Below, piece by piece: positions 28,867 through 37,976 of a stretch of DNA of 64,000 bases (the first letter of the stretch is position 1; every line of letters starts with the position of its first letter). Source of the stretch: CBDDKZ01 sp965230415. GTDB taxonomy: Bacteria > Bacteroidota > Bacteroidia > Cytophagales > JAAEPT01. The notes under the pieces were generated by a model. The model had not been told where the DNA came from and did no database searches. It saw nothing but the letters and a program-made list of their open reading frames with translations. Location of the stretch: assembly GCA_965230415.1 (NCBI GenBank), contig CBDDKZ010000005.1, positions 248,001 through 312,000 on the forward strand, read 5' to 3'. The position numbers and the translations under genes were made by a program.

Positions 28867-30555
28867 ATGAAAAATAAACTTTTATTATTCTTAAACGAGC
28901 CAATAGTTCTATTGCTCATATTCTTAACGATAGCTAGTTGTACTAATAAAACACAAGCCCAATCGTCTTTTGGTGTTTCACTACCTTGCCACATAAACGT
29001 AAATACGTCCGGTTTACAAAACGAATTTAGAGAAGGAGTAATAAGTTCTACGGTGAAACTTCGTATTCGAAATGGAAATGAGGCATGGGAATGTTCAGGC
29101 GCTCTTGTAAACAGAAACACGAGTGATGAAAATCTTGGCTATTATTTAATGACTGCAAGACATTGTATCAGCGATGCTGATTTTAATGTAGATCAGATTG
29201 CTGTTTTCCACTACCAAAGTCCCAACGCAAGTAATAATGCAACGTTTGCTACGAACCGAGGTGACTCCTTTGAGCAAAGTCGAAATTTAACAGACGAGGA
29301 CTACGAATATTTGCATGAAAGTCGCTGGAGATTAGTTAATGATTTTGTGTGGGGAGATTTTGCTTTATTGGAAATATTGACGCCTGTACCTCCGCACTAT
29401 GACGTCACTTATGCCGGCTGGAATCCAAGCAGGTTTTATAATGGGGGACTACCAACTACAGGCCCAAATGTACTACCGGCCTGGTATGCAGGAATTAGCC
29501 ACCCCCGAGGCGATATCAAAAAAATAATGGGAATTAATCACATAGACTGGCTTGAAACGCCAATAGCCACTGGCTGCTATACTGTCACAACAGTTATCGA
29601 TGTCCTGTTCGGATGGATTTGGGGTAATGATATATCTACAAGTGTAATTTGCAACTATGCAGACAACCCCTGGGCTGTGGTTCCTATAAGTCAATATGGC
29701 GTATCGGAAGGCGGTTCTTCAGGGTCTAATGTTTTTAATCTTCAAAATAGATCATTTGGCGTGCTATCCGGTCTTGATTTTTTAAATATTTGTCCAAACT
29801 TCGCTAGTACAACTTATGGTAAACTGCACGCTAATTATTCGAATGCATCTATAAAAAACACCTTAAATCCAAGCAATAACGTACTGGTCGATTTATTCGG
29901 ATTGGATTCAAGAAAAATCACCTGTTACGAGAATTTAGAGCTTCCTGGCAGAGCCGACGCGGGTTTTTACTTTCCTGCAAATCACTACCGAGCAGAAAAC
30001 CGAGTTGTGCTGCGAGCACAAAATTCAATCGAAACCACAGAACCAATTCGTATTTTTAACGGGGCTGATTACACCTTTGCTGCTGGCAACAGTATATCCA
30101 TAGGCCCGGGGTTTGTTGTTGAGGCCGGTGCCAACTTCACTGCTGTAACCGGTGTTGCCTGCACTCAAGGAAAAGCAAACAACACTCCTGAAAATCAGGC
30201 CTTTGAAATTTTAGATCATATTGATTTGCCTTCCTCAAAAACCTTTGACCCCACTGCTTATTTACCAGAAGAAAAAATCAGAACTACTGAGGAAACTAAG
30301 TTGAATGGAGCTGTAACTGTTTACCCCAACCCCAATAGTGGTATATTCAATTTAGACCTTAACTTCCCGGATGCGCACGGAAGAAACTTTAAAGTGCGGG
30401 TTACGGATGTTTTGGGTACTATTATTTATCAAGACAAGGTCCTTTCCGGTGAGATCAATCAGATTTCACTTGATAATGTGCAGTTGGGTATATATCATCT
30501 ACAAATTTATAGTGAAGACGAGTTAATACATCAGGACAAACTATTTATTAACTAA
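28867..30555 (+). CDS. Secreted trypsin-like serine protease with T9SS sorting domain
   Basis: 562 residues. The N-terminus has a hydrophobic export segment (about 13-27) ending IASC; this could be a lipobox, but the T9SS tail argues for ordinary signal processing. The S1 triad is visible: H99 in LMTARHC, D164 in WGDFALLE and S285 in EGGSSGSNVF. Layout and the HPRGD motif resemble lysyl endopeptidase-like S1 proteases. Residues ~365-435 form a repeat common in Bacteroidota proteases (RIFNGADYTFAAG, VVEAGANFTA). The C-terminus (VYPNPNSGIFNLDL, LGIYHLQIYS) is a type A sorting domain. It would act outside the cell. Lys specificity is inference only. Confidence 0.88.
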   Translation: MKNKLLLFLNEPIVLLLIFLTIASCTNKTQAQSSFGVSLPCHINVNTSGLQNEFREGVISSTVKLRIRNGNEAWECSGALVNRNTSDENLGYYLMTARHCISDADFNVDQIAVFHYQSPNASNNATFATNRGDSFEQSRNLTDEDYEYLHESRWRLVNDFVWGDFALLEILTPVPPHYDVTYAGWNPSRFYNGGLPTTGPNVLPAWYAGISHPRGDIKKIMGINHIDWLETPIATGCYTVTTVIDVLFGWIWGNDISTSVICNYADNPWAVVPISQYGVSEGGSSGSNVFNLQNRSFGVLSGLDFLNICPNFASTTYGKLHANYSNASIKNTLNPSNNVLVDLFGLDSRKITCYENLELPGRADAGFYFPANHYRAENRVVLRAQNSIETTEPIRIFNGADYTFAAGNSISIGPGFVVEAGANFTAVTGVACTQGKANNTPENQAFEILDHIDLPSSKTFDPTAYLPEEKIRTTEETKLNGAVTVYPNPNSGIFNLDLNFPDAHGRNFKVRVTDVLGTIIYQDKVLSGEINQISLDNVQLGIYHLQIYSEDELIHQDKLFIN

Positions 30556-30570
30556 CTATTACAAAATTAA

Positions 30571-30608
30571 GGCTAGCCCTGAATGCCATAATATACTCAG
30601 GGCTAGCC
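30571..30608 (+). terminator. Perfect 12-bp hairpin after protease gene
   Basis: GGCTAGCCCTGA (30571-30582) and TCAGGGCTAGCC (30597-30608) with a 14-nt loop. No T-tract follows, so it may act as an mRNA 3' end stabiliser rather than a classic terminator. Confidence 0.65.
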
Positions 30609-30843
30609 CACTAATTGTGAAATAACCAAGAGTTCTTTTAGCACGATATAGAAATCAACCCTAAGCTAAATCCTGTGCATTATTAGCTCTAATTATGACA
30701 GTCATTCAAAATCTTACCTTAGCTCAGCATACACCTTTGCCAAATTAACGTCTCTCCTGATTCTCACGTAATTAAGTGTAAATATTTTTTGAAACTACCC
30801 TTAATTAGGTAAATTGCCTACATACGTAACATTTTACACTTTT

Positions 30844-32943
30844 ATGAAACATTTTATATCACCATTCTTTTTATTCATTTCGCTACTGACTTTTGGGCAA
30901 AATGAATTTATCTCAACGTGGCAGGTTTCACAGGCAAATCAACTAATAACTATTCCTACTCCGCCGCAAGAACCAGGTTATAGTTATGTAATCGACTGGG
31001 GGGATGGAAGCGCCGCAGACACGCTTGCAGAAGGCAGCCCACAACATCGCTATAGCAACATAGGCACTTATTCGATAAGTATTGCAGGAACATTTCCACG
31101 TATCTATTTCAATAACCAACCTGACAAGGACCTCATAATGAGTGTGGATCAATGGGGTAACAACCCATGGATTTCGATGGAAAATGCCTTTTATGGCTGC
31201 TCTAATTTGCTTATCAATGCTACAGACACGCCTAACCTGTCAAATTGCACATCTCTTAGTGGCATGTTCAGAAACTGCACTTCCATGAATCAGGACATAG
31301 GTAACTGGGACGTTAGTAACATACAGGACTTTAGCTATATGCTCGCCGGTTGCGACTTCAGCCAATACATTGGCAATTGGAACACAAGTAGCGCCACAAA
31401 TATGTCGCATTTTTTTGATGGCAATGGCAACTTTAACATTTATTTGGACATGTGGGATGTGAGCAATGTCAGCGACATGTCTTATATGTTTTATGATTGT
31501 GGTAATTTCAATCACATTATTAGCTCCTGGGATGTCAGCAATGTCGAAAATATGGAGTCCATGTTTTACAGCTGTAACTCATTTAATCAGGATATTGGAT
31601 CATGGAATACTTCAGATGTTACGTCTATGAGATCCATGTTTGCGTATTGTAACAATTTCAATCAATACATCGGCAATTGGAATACTTCCAGCGTAACCGA
31701 CATGTCTTATATGTTCTATGAATGTAGTAGTCTTAATAGTTATTTGGACATGTGGGATGTGAGCAAAGTAACTGCTATGACCGGAATGTTTGCCTACTGT
31801 ACATCATTTAATCATATTATAGGTAATTGGGACGTCTCTGATGTAACAGATATGTCTTTAATGTTCCAGAATGCTAGTAACTTCAATAATGACATCACTT
31901 CATGGAACGTAAGCAATGTTACAAATATGTATTTCATGTTTAAAAATGCCAGTACCTTTAACCAGAATATCGGCTCTTGGAATGTCATTAATTGTCAAAA
32001 CATGAGTGGCATGTTTCACGGAGCAACGTCCTTCAACCAAGACATAAACACCTGGAACGTTTCTGGCGTTGTAAATATGTCTAACATGTTTAATTCGGCC
32101 ACCAGTTTTGACCAGGTACTTAACGGCTGGAATACAAATAGCCTTAGCCAGGTTACTTCCATGTTCCAAAATGCAACAGCATTCAATCAGAATATTAATA
32201 ATTGGGATGTATCCGGTGTTAGCAATTTTAGCAACATGTTTTTAGGTGCCACCAATTTCAACCGCAATATCCAAAGTTGGGACGTAAGCAATGCTACCAA
32301 TTTTACGGCTATGTTTCTTGGCGCAAGCAGCTTCAATCAAAATCTAAAAAACTGGAACACCGGCAAGGCATTAAGTTTAATGTTAATGTTTAAAGATGCA
32401 TCAAGCTACGACGAAGATCTGAGCACCTGGGACATTAGTAATGTTCAATACATGAATCAACTGTTTGATGGATCTGCACTGTCCGTAGCTAATTACGATG
32501 CTATTCTTGCCGGGTGGAACAACCAATCGGTGAAACAAAATGTCCAATTCGGGGCACAAGATGCCTACCACTGTAGTAGTAGAAGGCCTCGTCACAATCT
32601 CATTAACACCCATGGATGGGTAATAGATGATGCAGGGCTCAGTCCGGATTGCGGAGGCAATAAAATAGCCCAATCACATGCCGCGAATGAAATGGAGAAG
32701 AGCCTCACATTTGAGCTTTACCCCAACCCGACTCATGACGAGTTAAACATAGCAGGCGCTGCTGCACTTACTCTTAAAAAGGTTGATATTGTTAATTTAA
32801 ACGGACAAAATATAGCCACTTTTTCAGCCAAAGATAACGGATTAAACAACTACATAACTGTCGGAAATCTTGATAATGGCATATACTTGTTAAGGGCGTT
32901 CACAGACCAAGGTACCTTCGTCAAAAAATTTGTAAAGCATTAA
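30844..32943 (+). CDS. BspA-like DUF285 surface protein with T9SS type A sorting domain (second paralog)
   Basis: About 699 residues from the ATG at 30844, where the signal peptide MKHFISPFFLFISLLTFGQ begins; the frame opens 10 codons earlier at 30814. One PKD-like head (YVIDWGDGSAADT) is followed by some 18 DUF285 repeats (WDVSNVSDMSYMFYDC type). It ends in a type A sorting domain (FELYPNPTHDELNI, GIYLLRAFTDQG, KKFVKH). The head shares FISTW, WGDG, FPRI and NKWKSME-like blocks with the gene at 24159, so the two are recent paralogs with different repeat numbers. Confidence 0.9.
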   Translation: MKHFISPFFLFISLLTFGQNEFISTWQVSQANQLITIPTPPQEPGYSYVIDWGDGSAADTLAEGSPQHRYSNIGTYSISIAGTFPRIYFNNQPDKDLIMSVDQWGNNPWISMENAFYGCSNLLINATDTPNLSNCTSLSGMFRNCTSMNQDIGNWDVSNIQDFSYMLAGCDFSQYIGNWNTSSATNMSHFFDGNGNFNIYLDMWDVSNVSDMSYMFYDCGNFNHIISSWDVSNVENMESMFYSCNSFNQDIGSWNTSDVTSMRSMFAYCNNFNQYIGNWNTSSVTDMSYMFYECSSLNSYLDMWDVSKVTAMTGMFAYCTSFNHIIGNWDVSDVTDMSLMFQNASNFNNDITSWNVSNVTNMYFMFKNASTFNQNIGSWNVINCQNMSGMFHGATSFNQDINTWNVSGVVNMSNMFNSATSFDQVLNGWNTNSLSQVTSMFQNATAFNQNINNWDVSGVSNFSNMFLGATNFNRNIQSWDVSNATNFTAMFLGASSFNQNLKNWNTGKALSLMLMFKDASSYDEDLSTWDISNVQYMNQLFDGSALSVANYDAILAGWNNQSVKQNVQFGAQDAYHCSSRRPRHNLINTHGWVIDDAGLSPDCGGNKIAQSHAANEMEKSLTFELYPNPTHDELNIAGAAALTLKKVDIVNLNGQNIATFSAKDNGLNNYITVGNLDNGIYLLRAFTDQGTFVKKFVKH

Positions 32944-32947
32944 TACC

Positions 32948-32981
32948 AAAATGAGGGGAGGCAGCAGACTCCTCTCATTTT
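32948..32981. terminator. Bidirectional terminator between DUF285 gene and pyrB
   Basis: AAAATGAGGGGAG (32948-32960) and CTCCTCTCATTTT (32969-32981): 13-bp stem with one G-T pair, A-tract on one side and T-tract on the other, placed 2 nt from the pyrB stop. Serves both converging genes. Confidence 0.88.
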
Positions 32982-32983
32982 AA

Positions 32984-33913
32984 TTAGCTTTTACCGGCCA
33001 AAAGATACAAAACAGCCATTCTTATTGCTACGCCATTTTCTACCTGATCCAAAATAATAGCGTGCTCTGAATCTGCAATATCACTAGTAATTTCCACCCC
33101 CCTATTAATAGGTCCCGGATGCATTATTGTTATAGGTTTGTCTACCAATTCCAGCACCTCTTTGTTAATACCATAGTAGAGGGCATACTCTCGCAATGAT
33201 GGGAAAAAGGAGATTTCATCGGCCTGTCGTTCAAGCTGAATTCGCAATACATTGGCCACGTCGCACCACTTCAGTGCTTTTAATCTGTCCAGCTCTACTT
33301 TCACCCCTAATTGACCGATGTACTTTGGTATCAAAGTAGCCGGTCCGCAAACCATCACTTCGGCGCCCAACTTTTGCAAAGCATAGATATTTGAAAGAGC
33401 AACACGTGAGTGTAAGATATCACCAAAGATACAGACCTTCTTTCCAGTCACATCGCCATGTCTTTCTCTAATCGAATAGGTATCCAGCAAAGCTTGCGTA
33501 GGATGTTCATGTGTTCCATCGCCGGCATTGACCACCTGTGCATCGATATGCCGCGCCAAAAAGTGAGGCGCTCCCACACTTGAATGACGCATCACAACGA
33601 AATCCACTTTCATCGCTAAAATATTCCTTACAGTATCTAAAAGTGTTTCCCCCTTTTTAACCGAACTACTTGAAGAAGAAAAATTCACTACATCGGCACT
33701 TAATCTTTTTTCAGCCAATTCGAATGAAATTCGAGTCCGGGTTGAATTCTCAAAAAAAACATTGGCAATGGTAATATCTCGTAATGAAGGAACTTTCTTA
33801 ATAGGTCTGTTAAGAACCTCTTTAAATTCATCCGCAGTTTGAAAAATTAATCGTATATCTTCCGGTGTTAAATCAGCTATCCCTAGTAAATTCCTAACAC
33901 TTAATTGACTCAT
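32984..33913 (-). CDS. pyrB: Aspartate carbamoyltransferase catalytic subunit
   Basis: 309 residues, normal for PyrB. Carbamoyl-phosphate loop FENSTRTRISFE (about 54-65), the 80s loop with SSSSSVKKGETLLDT, RHSSVGAPH, HPTQALLD and the C-terminal HPGPINRGVE are all present. It joins carbamoyl phosphate and aspartate to make N-carbamoylaspartate, the second step of pyrimidine synthesis. No PyrI regulatory subunit is adjacent. Its ATG overlaps the pyrR stop (ATGA), so the two are translationally coupled. Confidence 0.96.
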   Translation of the reverse strand: MSQLSVRNLLGIADLTPEDIRLIFQTADEFKEVLNRPIKKVPSLRDITIANVFFENSTRTRISFELAEKRLSADVVNFSSSSSSVKKGETLLDTVRNILAMKVDFVVMRHSSVGAPHFLARHIDAQVVNAGDGTHEHPTQALLDTYSIRERHGDVTGKKVCIFGDILHSRVALSNIYALQKLGAEVMVCGPATLIPKYIGQLGVKVELDRLKALKWCDVANVLRIQLERQADEISFFPSLREYALYYGINKEVLELVDKPITIMHPGPINRGVEITSDIADSEHAIILDQVENGVAIRMAVLYLLAGKS

Positions 33914-34464
33914 TCAGTTTCACTATTATTTACTAACCAAACATTATCATTTTCTCCTTCTTCTATACCTTTCCATTCAACGATCACACGCTGTGAGATC
34001 ATACTATTCACATGTTTTCCAACATAATTAGATTCTATGGGTAAATCACGCGTATAAACACGGTCTATCAACACAAGTAGTTCTACTTGTTCAGGTCTTC
34101 CATATGCCGCCATAGCATCTAATGCCGCTCTCACCGATCGTCCTGTAAACAGCACATCATCTATTAAGATTACTTTTTTGCCTTCAATTAAGAAAGGTAT
34201 TTCTGTTTTGTTGGCTTTGATTGGTACTTCCCTGCGACGAAAGTCATCTCTGAAGAATGTAATATCCAAATAACCCAAATCGACATCTATCCCAGCTTCT
34301 TCCTTTAAATAAAGTTTTATCCTGTCAGCCAAATATACTCCGCTGCGCTGCAATCCTATTAATACCGTACCCGAAAAATCGTCGTGATTTTCAATGAGTT
34401 GTTGACATAACCGGCTTATGGTAATGGAAACAAGCTGATGATCTAATAGAAGTCTCTTTTGCAT
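33910..34464 (-). CDS. pyrR: Bifunctional pyr operon regulator / uracil phosphoribosyltransferase
   Basis: 184 residues. The PRPP-binding motif VILIDDVLFTGRSVRAAL (about 102-119), the RSGVYLADR block near 45 and the DxxFFRDDF region define PyrR. The family binds PRPP and can convert uracil to UMP; in Gram-positives it also binds pyr mRNA leaders. In this genome the promoter seems to sit directly before the start codon, leaving no room for a PyrR attenuator in the leader, so the enzyme role or another target is more likely. Confidence 0.93.
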   Translation of the reverse strand: MQKRLLLDHQLVSITISRLCQQLIENHDDFSGTVLIGLQRSGVYLADRIKLYLKEEAGIDVDLGYLDITFFRDDFRRREVPIKANKTEIPFLIEGKKVILIDDVLFTGRSVRAALDAMAAYGRPEQVELLVLIDRVYTRDLPIESNYVGKHVNSMISQRVIVEWKGIEEGENDNVWLVNNSETE

Positions 34465-34472
34465 CTAAAAAA

Positions 34473-34503
34473 CAAAGTTAAAAGTTCTGATGGATTCCTG
34501 AAA
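34473..34503 (-). promoter_or_regulatory. Promoter for pyrR-pyrB
   Basis: On the minus strand TAACTTTG (34480-34473) matches TAnnTTTG exactly, with TTTC about 19 nt before it. The box ends 8 nt before the pyrR ATG, so the 5' UTR would be only a few bases. Confidence 0.6.
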
Positions 34504-34536
34504 GAAAAATCCTCTTTACTATTTCTCTTATAACAC

Positions 34537-35217
34537 TTAGTACATTTTTTTCAATCTCCCCGGGTGCACTCCCATTCTAAACAGACAAAGCAAAAAGATG
34601 TTTTTCAGTTGCCGAAACACTACACCTTCCTGTACAAATCGTCTGGATGAAGTTTCAAGAGCCAAATCAACTTTGAAGAAATTTGAGCGTTTAAAAAGTC
34701 GTTTGACGAAGTCCACATCTTCCATTATGGGATAACACTTATAGCCACCGAGTTCATCAAAAAGCTCTTTTCTGACAAAAATACCCTGATCACCAAAGGT
34801 AAACATCGGATGATTTATTTTACTGACCAGGGCATAAAGGTGTAAGAGACCATATTGCTTATCAAATTTAAGACTAAAACTACCTGCCGCGTATTCGCTT
34901 TCCTCCAGCCTGATAATCGAATTTAAATGACATTCGTTGACATGACTGTCTGCATGAACAAACCATAACCATTTCCCCTTGGCTATAGACGCTCCTTTGT
35001 TCATTTGCTGCCCTCTATTGGCTTCGGAACAAATAACTTTCACACCTTTGAAACGTGCGGTCAATTCCAGCGTACTGTCTGTACTTCCTGCATCGCAGAC
35101 GATTATTTCAATCCTCTCCTCAATCTGTGTCAATTGACTGAGAAGCGATAAAATATTCCCCTCTTCATTTAAAGTGGGAATTATCACCGAAATCCGAATC
35201 TGATTGGAGTTTCCCAT
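34537..35217 (-). CDS. GT2 family glycosyltransferase (TIGR04283-like)
   Basis: 226 residues. N-terminal GT-A fold: ISVIIPTLNEEGNI (8-21), IIVCDAGSTDST with the DAG(S) nucleotide-sugar site, then ANRGQQMNKGA and WLWFVHADSHV carrying the metal-binding DxD-like HAD. A C-terminal EDVDFVKRL motif supplies the general-base acidic residue. The pattern (GQQMN.GA and HADS) matches the TIGR04283 family, often named arsenosugar biosynthesis glycosyltransferases, although most members have no proven substrate. No arsenic genes are near. It is 72 nt from pyrR on the same strand. Confidence 0.85.
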   Translation of the reverse strand: MGNSNQIRISVIIPTLNEEGNILSLLSQLTQIEERIEIIVCDAGSTDSTLELTARFKGVKVICSEANRGQQMNKGASIAKGKWLWFVHADSHVNECHLNSIIRLEESEYAAGSFSLKFDKQYGLLHLYALVSKINHPMFTFGDQGIFVRKELFDELGGYKCYPIMEDVDFVKRLFKRSNFFKVDLALETSSRRFVQEGVVFRQLKNIFLLCLFRMGVHPGRLKKMY

Positions 35218-35618
35218 TGTATTTGATATAGCTTTTTGTAAGATACTATTAAATTTTACACTTAATTCCCAAACAGCAATACGTATTTACCGCAAAAACT
35301 ACCGCAAATCAATTTATTTAGGTAAGCAAAAAGTAAAAACACCCTCATTTTGTCGCCATAAACACTATCATGCCCCACTTCGATATATGTGATTTAAAGT
35401 TTTTTTAACAAAAGACATAAAGCAAAACCATAGGCTAAAACCGTTAAAAATTGTATTTTCAGACTAAAAACCACCTTTCAACAATTAAAAACATGTATTA
35501 TCGCAGGTTTTTTAATGGTGTAAAAACTCATGAACACATGGTTTATTCCATATGTAAACTATTCGACACTCAGTAGTTTTGCAGTATAACAATTCGTAAA
35601 AATACTGAACAGAAAATC
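35218..35618. other. 401-nt intergenic region upstream of narK
   Basis: Divergent promoter region between the glycosyltransferase and narK. It contains a direct repeat ACCGCAAA at 35289-35296 and 35301-35308 (12-bp step, about one helical turn), and the narK promoter. No canonical TTGAT-N4-ATCAA FNR box was found. No gene is visible. Confidence 0.6.
35551..35581 (+). promoter_or_regulatory. narK promoter
   Basis: TAGTTTTG (35574-35581) is an exact TAnnTTTG -7 box; TATG at 35551-35554, 19 nt before it, is a weak -33 box. It lies 37 nt before the narK ATG. A weak -33 element would fit a promoter that needs an activator, possibly the FNR-like protein encoded downstream. Confidence 0.6.
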
Positions 35619-36992
35619 ATGAGTACTGCATCACAGAATACAGAAAAAGCAACTAAAATAAACCTACTGGACTTTAAGTCCTTGCAAATGCGAACATTCC
35701 ACTTAAGCTGGATCGCCTTTTTCCTTTGCTTCTTTGGCTGGTTTGCACACGCACCTTTAATGAACGCTACAATCGGACCAGACCTGGGATTAACAAAAGA
35801 CCAAAAACTATTGGCATTCATCGCGTCGGTTGGGGTCACCATTTTTGCCCGATTGCTTATTGGAAACTTCTGTGACAAAGTAGGACCACGAAAAACCTAT
35901 GTTACTTTATTAATATTTGGCGCTGTTGTTGTTGCGGCCTCTTCTTTTGCTTACAACTGGGAGACTTACTTGATTAGTAGAATGGCTATCGGAGTTATCG
36001 GAGCTTCATTTGTAATCACACAATATCATACCAGTGTTATGTTCGCACCTAATGTAGTAGGAATTGCCAATGCAACAACCGCCGGCTGGGGTAACCTTGG
36101 TGGTGGTGTAACACAAGCAGTAATGCCTTTAATCGCATCTGCAATGGTAGCTTTCGGGTTCGCTAGTTCTGAACTCTCAAAATGGAGACCGGCCATGTTC
36201 GTACCTGCCGTAATCATGCTAGTGGTAGCTTTCCTCTACTGGAGATACACAAAAGACTGTCCAAAAGGTAACTATGAAGATTTACCAAATGAAAGACCTA
36301 AAGCAGACAAAGACAAAGGAGAGTCAAGCCTTTTCATGACCGCGGCGAAAGATAAGCGTGTATGGATTCTATTCTTAATGTATGCAGGTTGCTTCGGTAT
36401 GGAGCTATTTGTAAACGGAAAAGCAGCAACTTATTATCAAAAAGACTTTGGTTTAACAGAGACCAGCGCAGGGATTATTGCGTCTTTATTTGGATTAATG
36501 AACTTATTCGCCCGCTCAATGGGTGGCTGGTTGGGTGACCGCTTTTCAAAAACCGGAGGTTTAAAAGGACGCGTAAAATGGCTCGCAATTGTCATGATTG
36601 CCGAAGGTGCTGCACTATCCCTTTTCTCCAGAATGGATGTATTAGGCTTAGCAATTATCACAATGATTATATTCTCCCTCTTTGTGCAAATGGCTGAAGG
36701 CGCTACTTACTCCGTGGTTCCATTTATCAACAAAAAGGCACTGGGAGCAGTAGCCGGAATTGTTGGAGCAGGTGGCAACGTTGGTGCTGTTTGTTACGCT
36801 CAATTCATGATGCGAACCGGCACACCATTAGCAGACTGCTTCCTTTATTTTAGCCTTATAGTTGTTGCAATTGGATTCATAGGATTTACAATTAAATTCT
36901 CCGATGCCGACGAAAAAGCAGCAGTCGAAGAGCAGGAAAGATTAGAAACTCTACAAAAAGAAGTAGACATGCAAAACATGAAGGTCGCTTAA
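35619..36992 (+). CDS. narK: Nitrate/nitrite MFS transporter, NarK/NasA family
   Basis: 457 residues with 12 predicted membrane helices. Both nitrate-signature motifs of the family are present: GWGNLGGGVTQ (about 157-167, helix 5) and GAGGNVGAVC (about 383-392, helix 11), plus MFS motif ARLLIGNFCDKVGPRKTY after helix 2. It moves nitrate and/or nitrite across the inner membrane. No nitrate reductase gene is in the window. An FNR-like regulator follows 84 nt downstream, which suggests use under low oxygen. Confidence 0.93.
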   Translation: MSTASQNTEKATKINLLDFKSLQMRTFHLSWIAFFLCFFGWFAHAPLMNATIGPDLGLTKDQKLLAFIASVGVTIFARLLIGNFCDKVGPRKTYVTLLIFGAVVVAASSFAYNWETYLISRMAIGVIGASFVITQYHTSVMFAPNVVGIANATTAGWGNLGGGVTQAVMPLIASAMVAFGFASSELSKWRPAMFVPAVIMLVVAFLYWRYTKDCPKGNYEDLPNERPKADKDKGESSLFMTAAKDKRVWILFLMYAGCFGMELFVNGKAATYYQKDFGLTETSAGIIASLFGLMNLFARSMGGWLGDRFSKTGGLKGRVKWLAIVMIAEGAALSLFSRMDVLGLAIITMIIFSLFVQMAEGATYSVVPFINKKALGAVAGIVGAGGNVGAVCYAQFMMRTGTPLADCFLYFSLIVVAIGFIGFTIKFSDADEKAAVEEQERLETLQKEVDMQNMKVA

Positions 36993-37076
36993 AAATAAGC
37001 ATCTTACCATACCACTAACCACTTAATTACAAGTTGTTCCATTTAAGAGGTTGTACCCGCCATAACGAGTACTCAT

Positions 37077-37811
37077 ATGGCAGATACAACCTCTTTTTAT
37101 ACCCTTAATGCTATGAATTGCCTGGATTGTACTAACACCAACTGTCTCATTAAAAAGCATAGCTTAAATGCTAATTTAAATGAATCGATTGCCCGCAAAC
37201 ATGAATTTAAATGTAAAAAAGGACAACATTTCGTTCTTGAAGGAGCTCCGGTACACGGTCTTTTTTTCATACAAAACGGCAAGGTTAAAGTGTCGAAAAC
37301 AGGTATTCACGGCAAAGAACAAATTGTACGCCTATGCACTAACGGTGAAGTAATTGGGCATCGCGGTTTTGGTACAGGGCAAACCTATCCCATAGGCGCT
37401 GTAGCCATTGAAGATGCCACCCTCTGCAATTTCACAAACGATATGATGAAAGAAATGCTTCGATTGGTACCTGCCCTCACTTATGATTTCATGCTTTTTT
37501 ATGCCGACGAACTTAATAAAAGCGAAACGAAAGTGCGCAAGTTTGCTCAAATGACAGTAAGAGAAAAGGTGATCGATTCTTTTCTTTACATAAATAGAAA
37601 GTTTGGTCAAACTGATGGCTATCTTAATATAGGCTTGTCCAGAAAAGATATCGCCGACTTTGCAGGAACCACGGAAGAACAAGTCATTCGAATAATATCA
37701 TCTCTGAAAAAGGAGAATTTAATTCGTGCCAGCGGAAAAAAACTGGGGATCGTTGACTTGGAATTATTGAAATCTGAAATAGACGAACACAACTTTTTCC
37801 TGCATAGTTAA
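37077..37811 (+). CDS. Crp/Fnr family regulator with FNR-like cysteines
   Basis: 244 residues. An N-terminal cysteine cluster C15-x2-C18-x4-C23 precedes a cyclic-nucleotide-binding-like beta roll (about 48-130). C117 in EDATLCNF aligns by context with FNR C122, so all four ligands of an FNR-type [4Fe-4S] cluster may be present (FNR has C-x2-C-x5-C). Two further Cys (C46, C87) exist. The C-terminal winged helix (LSRKDIADFAGTTEEQVIRI) has E-x-x-I-R where FNR has E-x-x-S-R in the recognition helix, so the DNA site may differ. Adjacent to narK, it is probably the regulator of nitrate use in low oxygen; cluster binding is inferred. Confidence 0.85.
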   Translation: MADTTSFYTLNAMNCLDCTNTNCLIKKHSLNANLNESIARKHEFKCKKGQHFVLEGAPVHGLFFIQNGKVKVSKTGIHGKEQIVRLCTNGEVIGHRGFGTGQTYPIGAVAIEDATLCNFTNDMMKEMLRLVPALTYDFMLFYADELNKSETKVRKFAQMTVREKVIDSFLYINRKFGQTDGYLNIGLSRKDIADFAGTTEEQVIRIISSLKKENLIRASGKKLGIVDLELLKSEIDEHNFFLHS

Positions 37812-37976
37812 GATCCGTTCTTCACGATTAAATCTTACTGGAAACCCAGGTGAGAAACGTTTTTATTTAGTTAAAGCGCGTCTACAAATCTCCAAGTTTT
37901 TTTGCCTTCCTCCTTCTAAACACCTATATTAGAAGAACTTTAGTTTTGATTAAGAACCCAAACTTTTATTTTTTTG

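Noticed and set aside
24159..32943. Short regularly spaced repeats that could suggest a CRISPR array
   Set aside because: The repeats are coding DUF285 units of ~75 nt, degenerate and in frame, without constant spacers.
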